A stretch of 64,000 nt of DNA, from assembly GCF_017753665.1 (NCBI RefSeq), contig NZ_CP072524.1, positions 434,001 through 498,000 on the forward strand. Reading direction: 5' to 3'. The stretch's first letter is position 1. Every line of letters starts with the position of its first letter. This DNA comes from Neisseria sicca. GTDB taxonomy: Bacteria > Pseudomonadota > Gammaproteobacteria > Burkholderiales > Neisseriaceae. Of this stretch, positions 47,580-55,705 are shown one piece after another. The notes below the pieces were generated by a model, which saw nothing but the letters and a program-made list of their open reading frames with translations, was not told the origin of the DNA and made no database searches. The position numbers were made by a program, and so were the translations under genes.

Positions 47580-48347
47580 TCAGACGACCTTTTTGGTTTT
47601 ACGGCGTTTTTTCAACCAACGCCATACTGCCATGATGTAGCCGGAGAGGCTGTAACCCAGGAAAAACAGGAAAAGTACAAGCGAAGGTTTCCAGTTGATG
47701 AGCAGCAATACCAACACGGCAAGCACCATGCCCATAAACGGGACTTGGCGGCGGATGTTGATTTCTTTGAAGCTCCAAAACGGGATTTGGACAATCATGG
47801 AAATACCGGCGAAAAGCGTGATGCCCAAAGCCCACCAATGCACGCCGGGGAAGCGTTCGATGCTGTGGTTGACCCAAATCAGGCCGACAATCAACGCGGC
47901 GGCGGTCGGACTGGGAACGCCGATGAACCAGCGTTTATCGACTTTGCCGATAAGCGTATTGAAGAGGGCGAGGCGCAGGGCGGCGCAGGCGCAGTAGATG
48001 AAGGCGACGGAATAACCGATTTTGCCAAACTGCCAAAGCTGCCATTTATAGGCAATCAAGGCGGGCGCAACGCCGAAACTGACCATGTCGGCAAGGCTGT
48101 CGAGCTGTTCGCCGAACGCGCTTTGGCTGTTGGTCAGCCGTGCCACGCGACCGTCCATGCCGTCGAGCAGCATGGAGAGGAATACTGCAATCGCTGCCGT
48201 CTCATAACGCCCGTGCATGGATTGGGTGATGGCGAAAAAGGCGCAGAACAACGCGGCGATGGTAAAGGAGTTGGGCAGCAGGTAAATACTGTTCCGACGC
48301 AGAGAATTGCGCGGCGGGATTGGCGGTTGGTTTTGCATGTTGTCCAT
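47580..48347 (-). CDS. pssA: CDP-diacylglycerol-serine O-phosphatidyltransferase
   Basis: A 255-residue integral membrane enzyme making phosphatidylserine, precursor of phosphatidylethanolamine. The CDP-alcohol phosphatidyltransferase motif is complete: DGMDGRVARLTNSQSAFGEQ followed by LDSLADMVSFG. About eight hydrophobic segments follow a polar N-terminus; MQNQPPIPP at 48338 is an alternative start. The last codons and the stop (KKVV-stop) are provided by an AGGTCGTCTGA uptake sequence. TauE-type permease gene follows after 3 bp. Confidence 0.93.
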   Translation of the reverse strand: MDNMQNQPPIPPRNSLRRNSIYLLPNSFTIAALFCAFFAITQSMHGRYETAAIAVFLSMLLDGMDGRVARLTNSQSAFGEQLDSLADMVSFGVAPALIAYKWQLWQFGKIGYSVAFIYCACAALRLALFNTLIGKVDKRWFIGVPSPTAAALIVGLIWVNHSIERFPGVHWWALGITLFAGISMIVQIPFWSFKEINIRRQVPFMGMVLAVLVLLLINWKPSLVLFLFFLGYSLSGYIMAVWRWLKKRRKTKKVV

Positions 48348-48424
48348 AATCGTTTGATGATGCAGTACAAAGCAGATGGAGGGATTATACCGTATTGAGA
48401 TGAAAATGATTCCGGAATGTGCAG

Positions 48425-48482
48425 GAGGTCGTCTGAAAATGTGTGAATACCGCTTGGTTTGTTCATTTTCAGACGACCTTTT
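48425..48482. repeat. Inverted DUS pair upstream of pssA
   Basis: GGAGGTCGTCTGAAAATG and CATTTTCAGACGACCTTTTT around a loop of about 25 bases. Confidence 0.6.
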
Positions 48483-48747
48483 TACCGAAATATGAGTTTT
48501 GCTGTCTTTCTAAAAACAGGAACAATCAGCCGTAAATTGCCGTATTTTTACCAAATCCGAACAACCGAAGAACAGCGTATAACGTAGGCTTAGCCCGCGA
48601 AAATCATCATCGGTCTGCTGGCTCGGCATTTGTGCCATATCGGAAAACTGGATTCGTGCGGGACGGGTCGTCTGAAAACAGGTGGATCAAATTTTGTCAA
48701 AGCAAATGTTCAAATAATAAGCGCAAAGAAAAAGCATCAGAACCATC

Positions 48748-48767
48748 ATTCCCGCGCAGGCGGGAAT
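48748..48767. repeat. dRS3 20-bp repeat
   Basis: ATTCCCGCGCAGGCGGGAAT, an exact match to ATTCCC-N8-GGGAAT. dRS3 repeats border intergenic mosaic elements and are phage-integration sites in meningococci. Confidence 0.8.
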
Positions 48768-48908
48768 TCAGATTTTTGGTTTTCGGAAGGATTCGGAACG
48801 CCATTATTCCAAATCTCCGGATTCACGCCTGCGTGAGAATGACGGCAAGAGCAGTTTCTATTTTAATCGACTCTGTTTTCAGACGACCTTCTTCAGTCAA
48901 GCCGACGA

Positions 48909-50258
48909 TTAATCAAACAATTCCCGCTGCGCCTGCTCTTTGGTCACGCGCACGTCGGTTTCACCTTCGGCAAAAATAATGTGCAGTTTCTGCCCTTGTT
49001 TCAACGCGTTGGCGTTGCGGATGACTTGTCCGCGTGTGTTTTTGACGACGGAAAAGCCGCGCTCCAGAATCTGCTGCGGCGAGACAGCTTCGAGCAGGGC
49101 GGTTTGGGCGGTCAGGCTTTGACGGCGTTGGACGAGCAGTTGACGGAAGGCGTGCGATAAGGTCGTCTGAAAGCGGTCGATGTCTTGCCGGTAAACGGAA
49201 ATATCGGGGCGGAAATGTTGCAGGGCTTGGGTTTGGCGTTCGAAACGGACGGTGTGGGCGCGGACGTTTTGCGTCATCGAGTAGGACAGGGTTTGCGCCA
49301 GTTTGTGGATGTAGGTGCGCTGTTCGTCGAGTTTTTGGCGCGGGTGGCGGATTTGCCGCGCGAGCCAGTCAAGCTTTTGGCTGGCATCGAAATAGCGTTG
49401 TTCCAAAACGGTTTTCAGACGACCTTTAGCTTGGGCGAGGCGGTGTAACGATTCTTGGCGGTTGGGGCTGACCAGTTCCGCCGCGCCGGTCGGCGTGGGC
49501 GCACGCACGTCGGCGACGAAATCGGCGAGCGTGAAATCGGTTTCGTGTCCCACGCCGCTGACGACCGGAATTGGGCAGACTTCGATGGCGCGCACGACAG
49601 GTTCTTCGTTAAACGCCCACAAGTCTTCAATGCTGCCGCCGCCACGACAGACAATCAACACATCGCATTCGGCGCGTTGCGATGCGGTTTTAATCGCTTG
49701 GGCAATCTGAAACTCGCTGCCCGCGCCCTGAACGGCGGTCGGATAAACGATGACGGGAATTTCGGGCGCGCGACGTTTCAAGGTGGTAACGACATCACGC
49801 AAAGCCGCCGCTGCCAGACTGGTTACGATGCCGATACATTGCGCTCGGGCGGGCAAAGGTTTCTTGCGTTCCGCCGCAAACGCGCCTTCCGCCTGCAACT
49901 GCGCCTTCAGCCGCTCGTAGGCTTCGTAAAGCTGCCCCAAGCCTTTGAGCCGCACCTCGTTCACGGTAATCTGAAATTCGCCCCGCGCCTCGTAAATACT
50001 GATTTTGCCCGCCACTTCGATATGGTCGCCTTCTTTCAAAGGTTTCGCCAAACGCGCCGCCGCACCCTTGAACATCGCGCAACGCACCTGCGCGCGGCTG
50101 TCTTTGAGCGAGAAATAATAATGCCCGCTGGCGGCACGGGTCAGATTGGACACTTCGCCCGCAATCCACAAGCCGGCAAGATGGTCTTCCAGCAAGGCTT
50201 TGGCGAGAGCGTTGAGTTCGGATACGGAAATGGAGGAGGGCGCGAAGAGTTCGGACAT
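48909..50258 (-). CDS. xseA: Exodeoxyribonuclease VII large subunit
   Basis: A 449-residue nuclease subunit. An N-terminal OB-fold (about 1-100: SELNALAKALLEDHLAGLWIAGEVSN; GHYYFSLKDSRAQVRCAMF) precedes the catalytic region with CIGIVTSLAAAALRDVVTTLKRRAP, VLIVCRGGGSIEDLWAFNEE and VVSGVGHETDFTLADFVADVRAPTPTGAAE. The long C-terminal coiled coil follows. I start at ATG 50258 (MSELFAPSS), the family-like start; the frame is open 18 codons further. Two DUS are embedded in the coiled coil (49159-49171 and 49414-49425, translated DRFQTTL and KGRLKTV). The small subunit gene xseB is not in this window. Confidence 0.95.
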   Translation of the reverse strand: MSELFAPSSISVSELNALAKALLEDHLAGLWIAGEVSNLTRAASGHYYFSLKDSRAQVRCAMFKGAAARLAKPLKEGDHIEVAGKISIYEARGEFQITVNEVRLKGLGQLYEAYERLKAQLQAEGAFAAERKKPLPARAQCIGIVTSLAAAALRDVVTTLKRRAPEIPVIVYPTAVQGAGSEFQIAQAIKTASQRAECDVLIVCRGGGSIEDLWAFNEEPVVRAIEVCPIPVVSGVGHETDFTLADFVADVRAPTPTGAAELVSPNRQESLHRLAQAKGRLKTVLEQRYFDASQKLDWLARQIRHPRQKLDEQRTYIHKLAQTLSYSMTQNVRAHTVRFERQTQALQHFRPDISVYRQDIDRFQTTLSHAFRQLLVQRRQSLTAQTALLEAVSPQQILERGFSVVKNTRGQVIRNANALKQGQKLHIIFAEGETDVRVTKEQAQRELFD

Positions 50259-50370
50259 TGGGAGGCAGGAAGAATGGGGAAAGGTTGGATTATAAGGGGT
50301 TTCGGGCGGCATTTATAGCCGATAGGCTTGTGTTATATAATCTTCAGTCGAATATTTCAAGGTTGTCTGA

Positions 50371-51396
50371 ATGCCCAAACTCCACCAAATCATCGAACGC
50401 CATTGGCAACGCCCCAATCCGTTTTTATCTTTACTGCTCAAACCCTTATCCATGCTATTTGCCAAAATTGCGGCGAAACGGCGCGATGATTTCGTTTCAG
50501 GTCGTCTGAAAAGCGAAAAGCTGCCCGTGCCTGTGGTCGTGGTCGGCAATATCCACGCGGGCGGGACGGGGAAAACGCCGATTGTCGCCGCGCTGGTGTC
50601 GGGTTTGCAGGAAAAAGGCATCAAGGTCGGCATCATCAGCCGGGGCTACGGGCGCAAGAGCAAGGCAGTTCATGTATTGAATGCCGCGAGCCGTGCGGAA
50701 GATGCGGGTGACGAGCCTTTGCTGCTGTTCCGCAAAACCGGCGCACCGACGGCGGTGGGCAGCAGCCGTGCGGAGGCAGGCAGGGCGTTGCTGGCGGCGC
50801 ACCCTGACATCGGGCTGATTGTGGCAGACGACGGTTTGCAGCATTATGCCCTGCGGCGGGATGTGGAAATCGCGGTGTTTCCGGCGGCGGATACGGGGCG
50901 GACGGATTTGGATTTACTGCCCAACGGCGGTTTGCGCGAACCTTTGTCGCGTTTGGATTCGGTGGATGCGGTCGTCGTCAGCGGCGGTCAGGCGGATGCG
51001 TCGTTTGCGCCGTCTGAAAACATGTTTCACAGCAGTATCGAAACGGGACGGATTTACCGTTTGAACCAGCCGTCCGAAATACTGGATACAGGTCGTCTGA
51101 AAAACCAAACCGTCGCCGCCGTGGCAGGTATCGCCAAACCGGAGCGTTTTTTTGATTCGCTGCGGAACATGGGCATCACGTTGAACCAAACCGTCGCACT
51201 GCCCGACCATGCCGATATCGCTGCGACAGACTTGCCCAATGCGGACGCGGTCATTATTACGGAAAAGGATGCAGTCAAGTTTTTAGACGATCTCAATCTG
51301 AATCATGTATGGGTATTGCCTGTTTGTGCGATAATCGAACCTGATTTGGCGGAATTTGTGTTGGAGCAGTTAAGTCTTGCCGAAGAGGTCGTCTGA
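50371..51396 (+). CDS. lpxK: Tetraacyldisaccharide 4'-kinase
   Basis: A 341-residue lipid A kinase. N-terminal membrane anchor region LSLLLKPLSMLFAKIAA is followed by the P-loop VVVGNIHAGGTGKTPIVAAL, ISRGYGRKSKAV, and LIVADDGLQHYALRRDVEIAV with the catalytic Asp. It is homologous to LpxK of E. coli throughout. Three uptake sequences lie in the gene (50499-50510, near 51009, 51090-51101). A fourth gives the last codons and stop (LAEEVV-stop in GAGGTCGTCTGA). It joins kdsB, hldA and hldD as LOS genes in this part of the window. Confidence 0.95.
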   Translation: MPKLHQIIERHWQRPNPFLSLLLKPLSMLFAKIAAKRRDDFVSGRLKSEKLPVPVVVVGNIHAGGTGKTPIVAALVSGLQEKGIKVGIISRGYGRKSKAVHVLNAASRAEDAGDEPLLLFRKTGAPTAVGSSRAEAGRALLAAHPDIGLIVADDGLQHYALRRDVEIAVFPAADTGRTDLDLLPNGGLREPLSRLDSVDAVVVSGGQADASFAPSENMFHSSIETGRIYRLNQPSEILDTGRLKNQTVAAVAGIAKPERFFDSLRNMGITLNQTVALPDHADIAATDLPNADAVIITEKDAVKFLDDLNLNHVWVLPVCAIIEPDLAEFVLEQLSLAEEVV

Positions 51397-51493
51397 AAAT
51401 ATTCTGTAGGTCGGGCATTCATGCCCGACAAGCCGTCTTATTTGGGAAACATCGTCTGAACATTTGTATTTTTGTTTTTAGAAGGAGAGGAAG

Positions 51494-52069
51494 ATGAAAT
51501 TGAAAACCCTGTTGCTGCCCCTTACTGCCTTTGCATTGTGTGCCAACGCATTTGCCGCTACACCCAGCGACGCGTCGCTGGAGCGTCTGTTTGAAGTACA
51601 GAAGATGGATGCCTTGTTGGAACAGTCTTTCCAAAGCATGGAAGGCATCGTGCTTTCCGATCCGAATGTACAGAAATTTTTGAAAGATGCGCCGGAAGAC
51701 AAACGTCCGCAGTTGGAAGCAGTCTTGAAAAAGTATGCAACCCGGTCGATTGCCGAAATCAACACGCCGCAAGTGCGCGCACAGTTGCGTAAAGCCGCTT
51801 TAGACGGCATGAAGACGGTTTATACGCAAGAAGAAGTCAACGCATTGATTGGCTTTTACAGCACGGCGGTAGGTCAATCGATAATGGACAAAACGCCGCG
51901 CTATCTTGAGGCGACGATGAAACCTATGATGGACATCCTTGCCGGCAAATACACCCAATCCAACGAAAGCGCAAACTTGAGGCGTGAAATCCGCCAAATC
52001 ATGTGCGAAGGCAAAAATCCTGCCCAAGCCTGCGCCAAACAGCCTAACAAACCGGCACGGAAAAAATAA
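51494..52069 (+). CDS. Exported DUF2059 protein
   Basis: A 191-residue secreted protein with signal peptide MKLKTLLLPLTAFALCANAFA. The mature part is helical and matches DUF2059: LFEVQKMDALLEQSFQSM near the N-terminus and YTQEEVNALIGFYSTAVGQSIMDKTPRYLEATM. The family is widespread in proteobacteria and uncharacterised. Two Cys near the end (IMCEGKNPAQACAK) may form a disulfide; the tail is basic. AAGGAGAGGAAG stands before the ATG. Confidence 0.82.
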   Translation: MKLKTLLLPLTAFALCANAFAATPSDASLERLFEVQKMDALLEQSFQSMEGIVLSDPNVQKFLKDAPEDKRPQLEAVLKKYATRSIAEINTPQVRAQLRKAALDGMKTVYTQEEVNALIGFYSTAVGQSIMDKTPRYLEATMKPMMDILAGKYTQSNESANLRREIRQIMCEGKNPAQACAKQPNKPARKK

Positions 52070-52089
52070 TGCCGCTTGAGGTCGTCTGA

Positions 52090-52141
52090 AAACGAGCGAA
52101 GCAAGTTTCGCCAAAACGAGCGAAGCGAGCTTCGCTAAAAC
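52090..52141. repeat. Two tandem copies of a 24-26-bp repeat
   Basis: Near-identical units acgagcgaagcaagtttcgc and acgagcgaagcgagcttcgc, each followed by c/t-aaaac, directly behind a DUS (52081-52092). A related copy, cgagtttcgccaaaacc, follows the DUS at 57198-57232. Confidence 0.6.
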
Positions 52142-52162
52142 CATCAAACCCGAAAGAAACCC

Positions 52163-52345
52163 ATGGAAAAAAAATTCTTAGACATCCTCGTCTGCCCCGT
52201 TACCAAAGGCAGGCTGGAATATCATCAGGACAAACAAGAGTTGTGGAGCCGTCAGGCGAAGCTGGCTTATCCGATTAAAGACGGCATTCCCTACATGCTG
52301 GAAAACGAAGCGCGAGCGTTGAGCGAAGAGGAACTCAAAGCATGA
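52163..52345 (+). CDS. Trm112 family protein (YcaR-like)
   Basis: A 60-residue protein, [18 protein letters not shown], then [18 protein letters not shown], the Trm112/UPF0434 pattern usually found next to kdsB. Only the first of the zinc-ligand Cys of eukaryotic Trm112 is present, as is common in these bacterial versions. The stop overlaps the kdsB start (ATGA at 52342), so the two are translationally coupled. Role unknown; members are proposed methyltransferase activators. Confidence 0.88.
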
Positions 52346-53103
52346 CCGAATTCGTCGTATTGATTCCGGCGCGGCTGGATTCATCGCGCCTGCCCGGAAA
52401 AGCCTTGGCGGATATTCACGGCAAACCGATGGTCGTGCGCGTTGCCGAACAGGCGGCAAAAAGTAAAGCCGCGCGTGTCGTCGTTGCCACCGACCATCCC
52501 GATATTCAGACGGCCTGTCAGGCACACGGCGTCGAAGTCGTCATGACGTCAAACCGACACGAAAGCGGCACGACGCGCCTTGCCGAAGCCGCCGCCGCAC
52601 TAAAACTGCCGCAACATCTGGTCGTCGTCAACGTACAGGGCGACGAGCCGCTGATTGCCCCCGAACTCATCGACCGCACCGCCGAAGTCTTGGTGGAAAA
52701 CAACGTACAAATGGCGACCGCGGCACACGAATTGCACGATTTCGACGAATTTATGAATCCCAACGTCGTCAAAGTCGTCCTCGACAAAAACCGCAATGCC
52801 ATCTACTTCAGCCGCGCTCCGATTCCCTATCCGCGCGATGCCATGCGCGCCGAAAAACGCGAATTGCCCGCCGAAACCGCCGTCCTGCGCCATATCGGCA
52901 TCTACGCCTACCGCGCCGGTTTTCTGCAACGCTACGCCGAAATGAGCGTCTCGCCGCTGGAAACCATCGAATCGCTGGAGCAACTGCGCGTCCTGTGGCA
53001 CGGCTACCCGATTGCCGTCGAAACCGCCAAACAAGCCCCCGCAGCCGGTGTGGATACGCAGGAAGATTTGGACAGGGTCCGAGCCGTCTTTGAGGCCGTC
53101 TGA
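52342..53103 (+). CDS. kdsB: 3-deoxy-manno-octulosonate cytidylyltransferase
   Basis: A 253-residue enzyme activating KDO as CMP-KDO for LOS. Signatures are [26 protein letters not shown] at the N-terminus, [12 protein letters not shown] with the metal-binding Asp, [14 protein letters not shown] and [12 protein letters not shown]. The start overlaps the Trm112-like gene. The stop is the TGA of GCCGTCTGAA at the 3' end. A second classical GCCTGTC-like variant near 52507 (gatattcagacggcc) is an internal classical DUS on the other strand. Confidence 0.96.
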
Positions 53104-53113
53104 AAGGAAAAAC

Positions 53114-53632
53114 ATGACCGATTTACGCCATTTGAGCCGCGAAGAGCAAAAACTGCTTGCCGATGTTGCCCTGCTGGTTCAAAACGACGACCAAGAGTTT
53201 AACTATGAGATGTTGAAAGCCGCCGCGCCGGATGAAGCCAGCGGCGAGTTTTGGTTCCGTATGGCGGAAACGCTCAGTACGCTGCCGCCGAACCGTTCGC
53301 TGGATTTGCGTTTGAACGGGGGCAGGCTGACAGTTGCCGTGTCGATTTTGTCGGTTTTGCTGCAAGACAGCCCTGAGATTCCGCAGCTTTGGGCGCAAAA
53401 GGTGATTGCACTCAACTACTTGGCACACGGGCATCAGACCCGCGCGCTCGGTTTGGCGCAGCAGGCGGACAAGGCGGCGGAAGCCAACGAGGAAGAGTAT
53501 CTGGCGAAGACTTTATCGCAAAACCTGCTTTCCACTTTGAAAGACGCATTGGCGCGTTTCCCCGAAGACACATGGTTTGCCGAAATGCGCGATGACGCAT
53601 GGAAACATTTCGGCGCGGAACAGGCCGTCTGA
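53114..53632 (+). CDS. Conserved hypothetical protein, TPR-like helical
   Basis: A 172-residue cytoplasmic protein starting MTDLRHLSREEQKLLADVALL at ATG 53114, with AAAGGA upstream, 10 bp after the kdsB stop. It is helical throughout. The segment LNYLAHGHQTRALGLAQQADKAAEANEEEY resembles a single TPR hairpin. No catalytic motif, signal peptide or membrane segment. Like kdsB, it ends in a GCCGTCTGA uptake sequence (EQAV-stop). It probably shares the kdsB transcript. I do not recognise a named family. Confidence 0.7.
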   Translation: MTDLRHLSREEQKLLADVALLVQNDDQEFNYEMLKAAAPDEASGEFWFRMAETLSTLPPNRSLDLRLNGGRLTVAVSILSVLLQDSPEIPQLWAQKVIALNYLAHGHQTRALGLAQQADKAAEANEEEYLAKTLSQNLLSTLKDALARFPEDTWFAEMRDDAWKHFGAEQAV

Positions 53633-53714
53633 AGTTTTGAACGATAAACGCAAGCCGTGTAAAATCATTTGAATCACGTTTCAAATCTATATCACTTAAT
53701 AAGAAGGAACACCC

Positions 53715-54362
53715 ATGAAAGTATTATTGTTAGGCGCGCCGGGCGCGGGCAAAGGCACTCAGGCACAATTCATCACCGCTGCGTTCGGCATTCCGCAAAT
53801 TTCTACCGGCGATATGCTCCGCGCTGCGATTAAAGCAGGCACGCCGCTGGGTTTGGAAGCGAAAAAAATCATTGACGAAGGCGGCTTGGTGCGCGACGAC
53901 ATCATCATCGGCATGGTCAAAGAGCGCATCGCGCAAGACGACTGCAAAAACGGTTTCCTGTTCGACGGCTTCCCGCGCACGCTGGCACAAGCCGAAGCGA
54001 TGGTTGAAGCGGGTGTGGATTTGGACGCGGTCGTTGAAATCGACGTACCCGACAGCGTGATTGTCGACCGCATGAGCGGCCGCCGCGTCCACTTGGCTTC
54101 CGGCCGTACCTACCACGTTACCTACAATCCGCCCAAAGTCGAAGGTAAAGACGACGTAACCGGCGAAGATTTGATTCAGCGCGACGACGACAAAGAAGAA
54201 ACCGTCAAAAAACGCCTTGCCGTGTACCACGAGCAAACCGAAGTGTTGGTTGATTTTTACAGCAAACTGGAAGGCGAACACGCGCCGAAATACATCAAGG
54301 TTGACGGCACTCAGCCGGTAGAAGCCGTAAAAGCCGAAGTATTGGGCGCATTGGGCAAATAA
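53715..54362 (+). CDS. adk: Adenylate kinase
   Basis: A 215-residue long-form enzyme balancing AMP, ADP and ATP. The P-loop GAPGAGKGTQA is at 7-17, the AMP-binding segment ISTGDMLRAAI follows, and FLFDGFPRTLAQAE carries the core signature. The LID is of the zinc-free type: GRTYHVTYNPPKVEGKDD without the Cys4 cluster. AAGAAGGAAC stands before the ATG. An inverted DUS pair terminates the gene. Confidence 0.97.
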   Translation: MKVLLLGAPGAGKGTQAQFITAAFGIPQISTGDMLRAAIKAGTPLGLEAKKIIDEGGLVRDDIIIGMVKERIAQDDCKNGFLFDGFPRTLAQAEAMVEAGVDLDAVVEIDVPDSVIVDRMSGRRVHLASGRTYHVTYNPPKVEGKDDVTGEDLIQRDDDKEETVKKRLAVYHEQTEVLVDFYSKLEGEHAPKYIKVDGTQPVEAVKAEVLGALGK

Positions 54363-54366
54363 ATCG

Positions 54367-54415
54367 AAAAGGTCGTCTGAAAACAGGAAATCAGGTTTCA
54401 GACGACCTATTTTTG
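54367..54415 (+). terminator. adk terminator (inverted DUS pair)
   Basis: AAAAGGTCGTCTGAAAAC pairs with TTTCAGACGACCT, followed by ATTTTTG. Confidence 0.75.
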
Positions 54416-54456
54416 ATAAACAGCGTGTTGCAACCGAAAAATAATCATTCGGCGTC

Positions 54457-54476
54457 ATTCCCGCGCAGGCGGGAAT
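54457..54476. repeat. dRS3 20-bp repeat
   Basis: ATTCCCGCGCAGGCGGGAAT, identical to the copy at 48748-48767. Confidence 0.8.
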
Positions 54477-54534
54477 CCATTTCTGAATTTGGGCAATCGC
54501 TATTTAAATCTGATGAACTGAGTTTTATCAATGG

Positions 54535-54554
54535 ATTCCTGCCTGCGCGGGAAT
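54535..54554. repeat. dRS3-like repeat, one mismatch
   Basis: ATTCCTGCCTGCGCGGGAAT. With the perfect copy at 54457 it brackets a spacer of about 58 bp, as in intergenic mosaic elements. Confidence 0.65.
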
Positions 54555-54659
54555 GACGGCTGATGTACCGGTTCAAATTTATCCGAAACAGTTTGTCGGG
54601 GGCTTGAATCCGCTTAGGTCGGACATCAATGCCCGACCTACGGTTTGAATTTACGTTGT

Positions 54660-54828
54660 TATAGTGGATTAACAAAAATCAGGACAAGGCGACGAAGCCG
54701 CAGATAGTACAGATAGTACAGATAGTACAGATAGTACAGATAGTACAGATAGTACAGATAGTACAGATAGTACAGATAGTACGGCAAGGCGAGGCAACGC
54801 CGTACTGGTTTAAAGTTAATCCACTATA
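54660..54828. mobile_element. Correia element carrying a 9 x 9-bp tandem array
   Basis: TATAGTGGATTAACA...GTTAATCCACTATA, 169 bp. In place of the usual internal segment there are nine uninterrupted copies of AGATAGTAC (54702-54782). Other Correia copies in this window have one or two such units at this spot, so the array is an expansion. Confidence 0.93.
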
Positions 54829-54877
54829 CTGCGAAAAAGACGATAAAGGTCGTCTGAAAACCCGAAACGAAAACACC

Positions 54878-55609
54878 ATGAATCCTTTAATCACCGACTT
54901 CCAAACTCCGCAACAACGCACCCCCGTCATCGTTGCCCTTGATTTTGCCAACGAAAAAGACACGCTCGGATTCGTTCGCAACCTGGATCCGGCGTTGTGC
55001 CAAATTAAAATCGGCAAAGAGCTGTTTACCGCGACGGGGCGCAGTTTAGCGGAAAGCCTGATTCATCAGGGTTTCAAACTCTTTCTCGATTTGAAATACC
55101 ACGACATTCCCCACACCGTCGCGCAGGCGTGCAAAGTCGCCGCCGACATGGGCGTGTGGATGGTCGATATGCACGCATCGGGCGGCCGCCGCATGATGGA
55201 AGCCGCCGCCGAAGCCGTTGCCGGATACGGCACGAAGCCGCTCCTAATCGGCGTAACCGTGTTGACCAGTATGGAACAAAGCGATTTGGCGGAAATCGGT
55301 TTGAACATCGCCCCTGAAGAGCAAGTCATCCGTTTGGCGAAACTGGCGCAAAGTTCGGGCTTGGACGGCGTCGTCTGTTCCGCCCAAGAAGCCGCGCCGC
55401 TGCGCCGCGAATTGGGACAGGATTTTGTCTTGGTCACGCCGGGCATCCGCTTGGACGTTGCCGGCAACAACGACGATCAACGCCGCATCATGACGCCCGC
55501 CGAAGCATTGGCGGCAGGTTCGACTTATCTGGTAATGGGACGCCCTGTTACCCAAGCCGCCGATCCGGTAGCCGTATTGCGCGAAGTGAACCGCGTGGCG
55601 AACGCTTGA
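54878..55609 (+). CDS. pyrF: Orotidine 5'-phosphate decarboxylase
   Basis: A 243-residue pyrimidine-pathway enzyme making UMP. The catalytic Lys-Asp tetrad lies in LFLDLKYHDIPHTVAQA; VALDFANEKD and FVLVTPGIRLD provide the phosphate and substrate residues, and the phosphate gripper is in YLVMGRPVTQA. Standard length. It starts 49 bp after a CREE with a tandem array and 18 bp after a DUS; no strong ribosome site is visible. Confidence 0.95.
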   Translation: MNPLITDFQTPQQRTPVIVALDFANEKDTLGFVRNLDPALCQIKIGKELFTATGRSLAESLIHQGFKLFLDLKYHDIPHTVAQACKVAADMGVWMVDMHASGGRRMMEAAAEAVAGYGTKPLLIGVTVLTSMEQSDLAEIGLNIAPEEQVIRLAKLAQSSGLDGVVCSAQEAAPLRRELGQDFVLVTPGIRLDVAGNNDDQRRIMTPAEALAAGSTYLVMGRPVTQAADPVAVLREVNRVANA

Positions 55610-55705
55610 ACATCAACAATTTTGATACCGTTCAAAGGAAACTACCTTACTTTGATACGATAGATAAATAACCAAAAAATTTCAGCTTAGAAAGGAAATT
55701 ATTCG

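Larger units (their letters stand above)
48348..48908. other. Intergenic repeat region between pssA and xseA
   Basis: 561 bp. It contains an inverted DUS pair with a long loop (48425-48482), a single DUS near 48667, a perfect dRS3 repeat (48748-48767), a degenerate second palindrome near 48823-48842 (attcacgcctgcgtgagaat) and a DUS near 48880. This looks like a neisserial intergenic mosaic element. No gene is supported; small open frames here are repeat translations. Confidence 0.65.
54416..54877. other. Repeat-rich region between adk and pyrF
   Basis: No gene. In order: dRS3 repeat, unique spacer, dRS3-like repeat, TCGGGCAT-type palindrome, CREE with nine 9-bp tandem repeats, single DUS (54847-54859). 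The pyrF promoter must lie within or beyond the CREE. Confidence 0.7.

Noticed and set aside
54702..54782. Tandem array considered as a CRISPR
   Set aside because: Units are contiguous 9-mers without spacers, inside a CREE, with no cas genes in the window.
54679..55017. Minus-strand frame with (Thr-Ile-Cys)n repeats
   Set aside because: Translation of the AGATAGTAC array in the CREE; overlaps the start of pyrF antisense.
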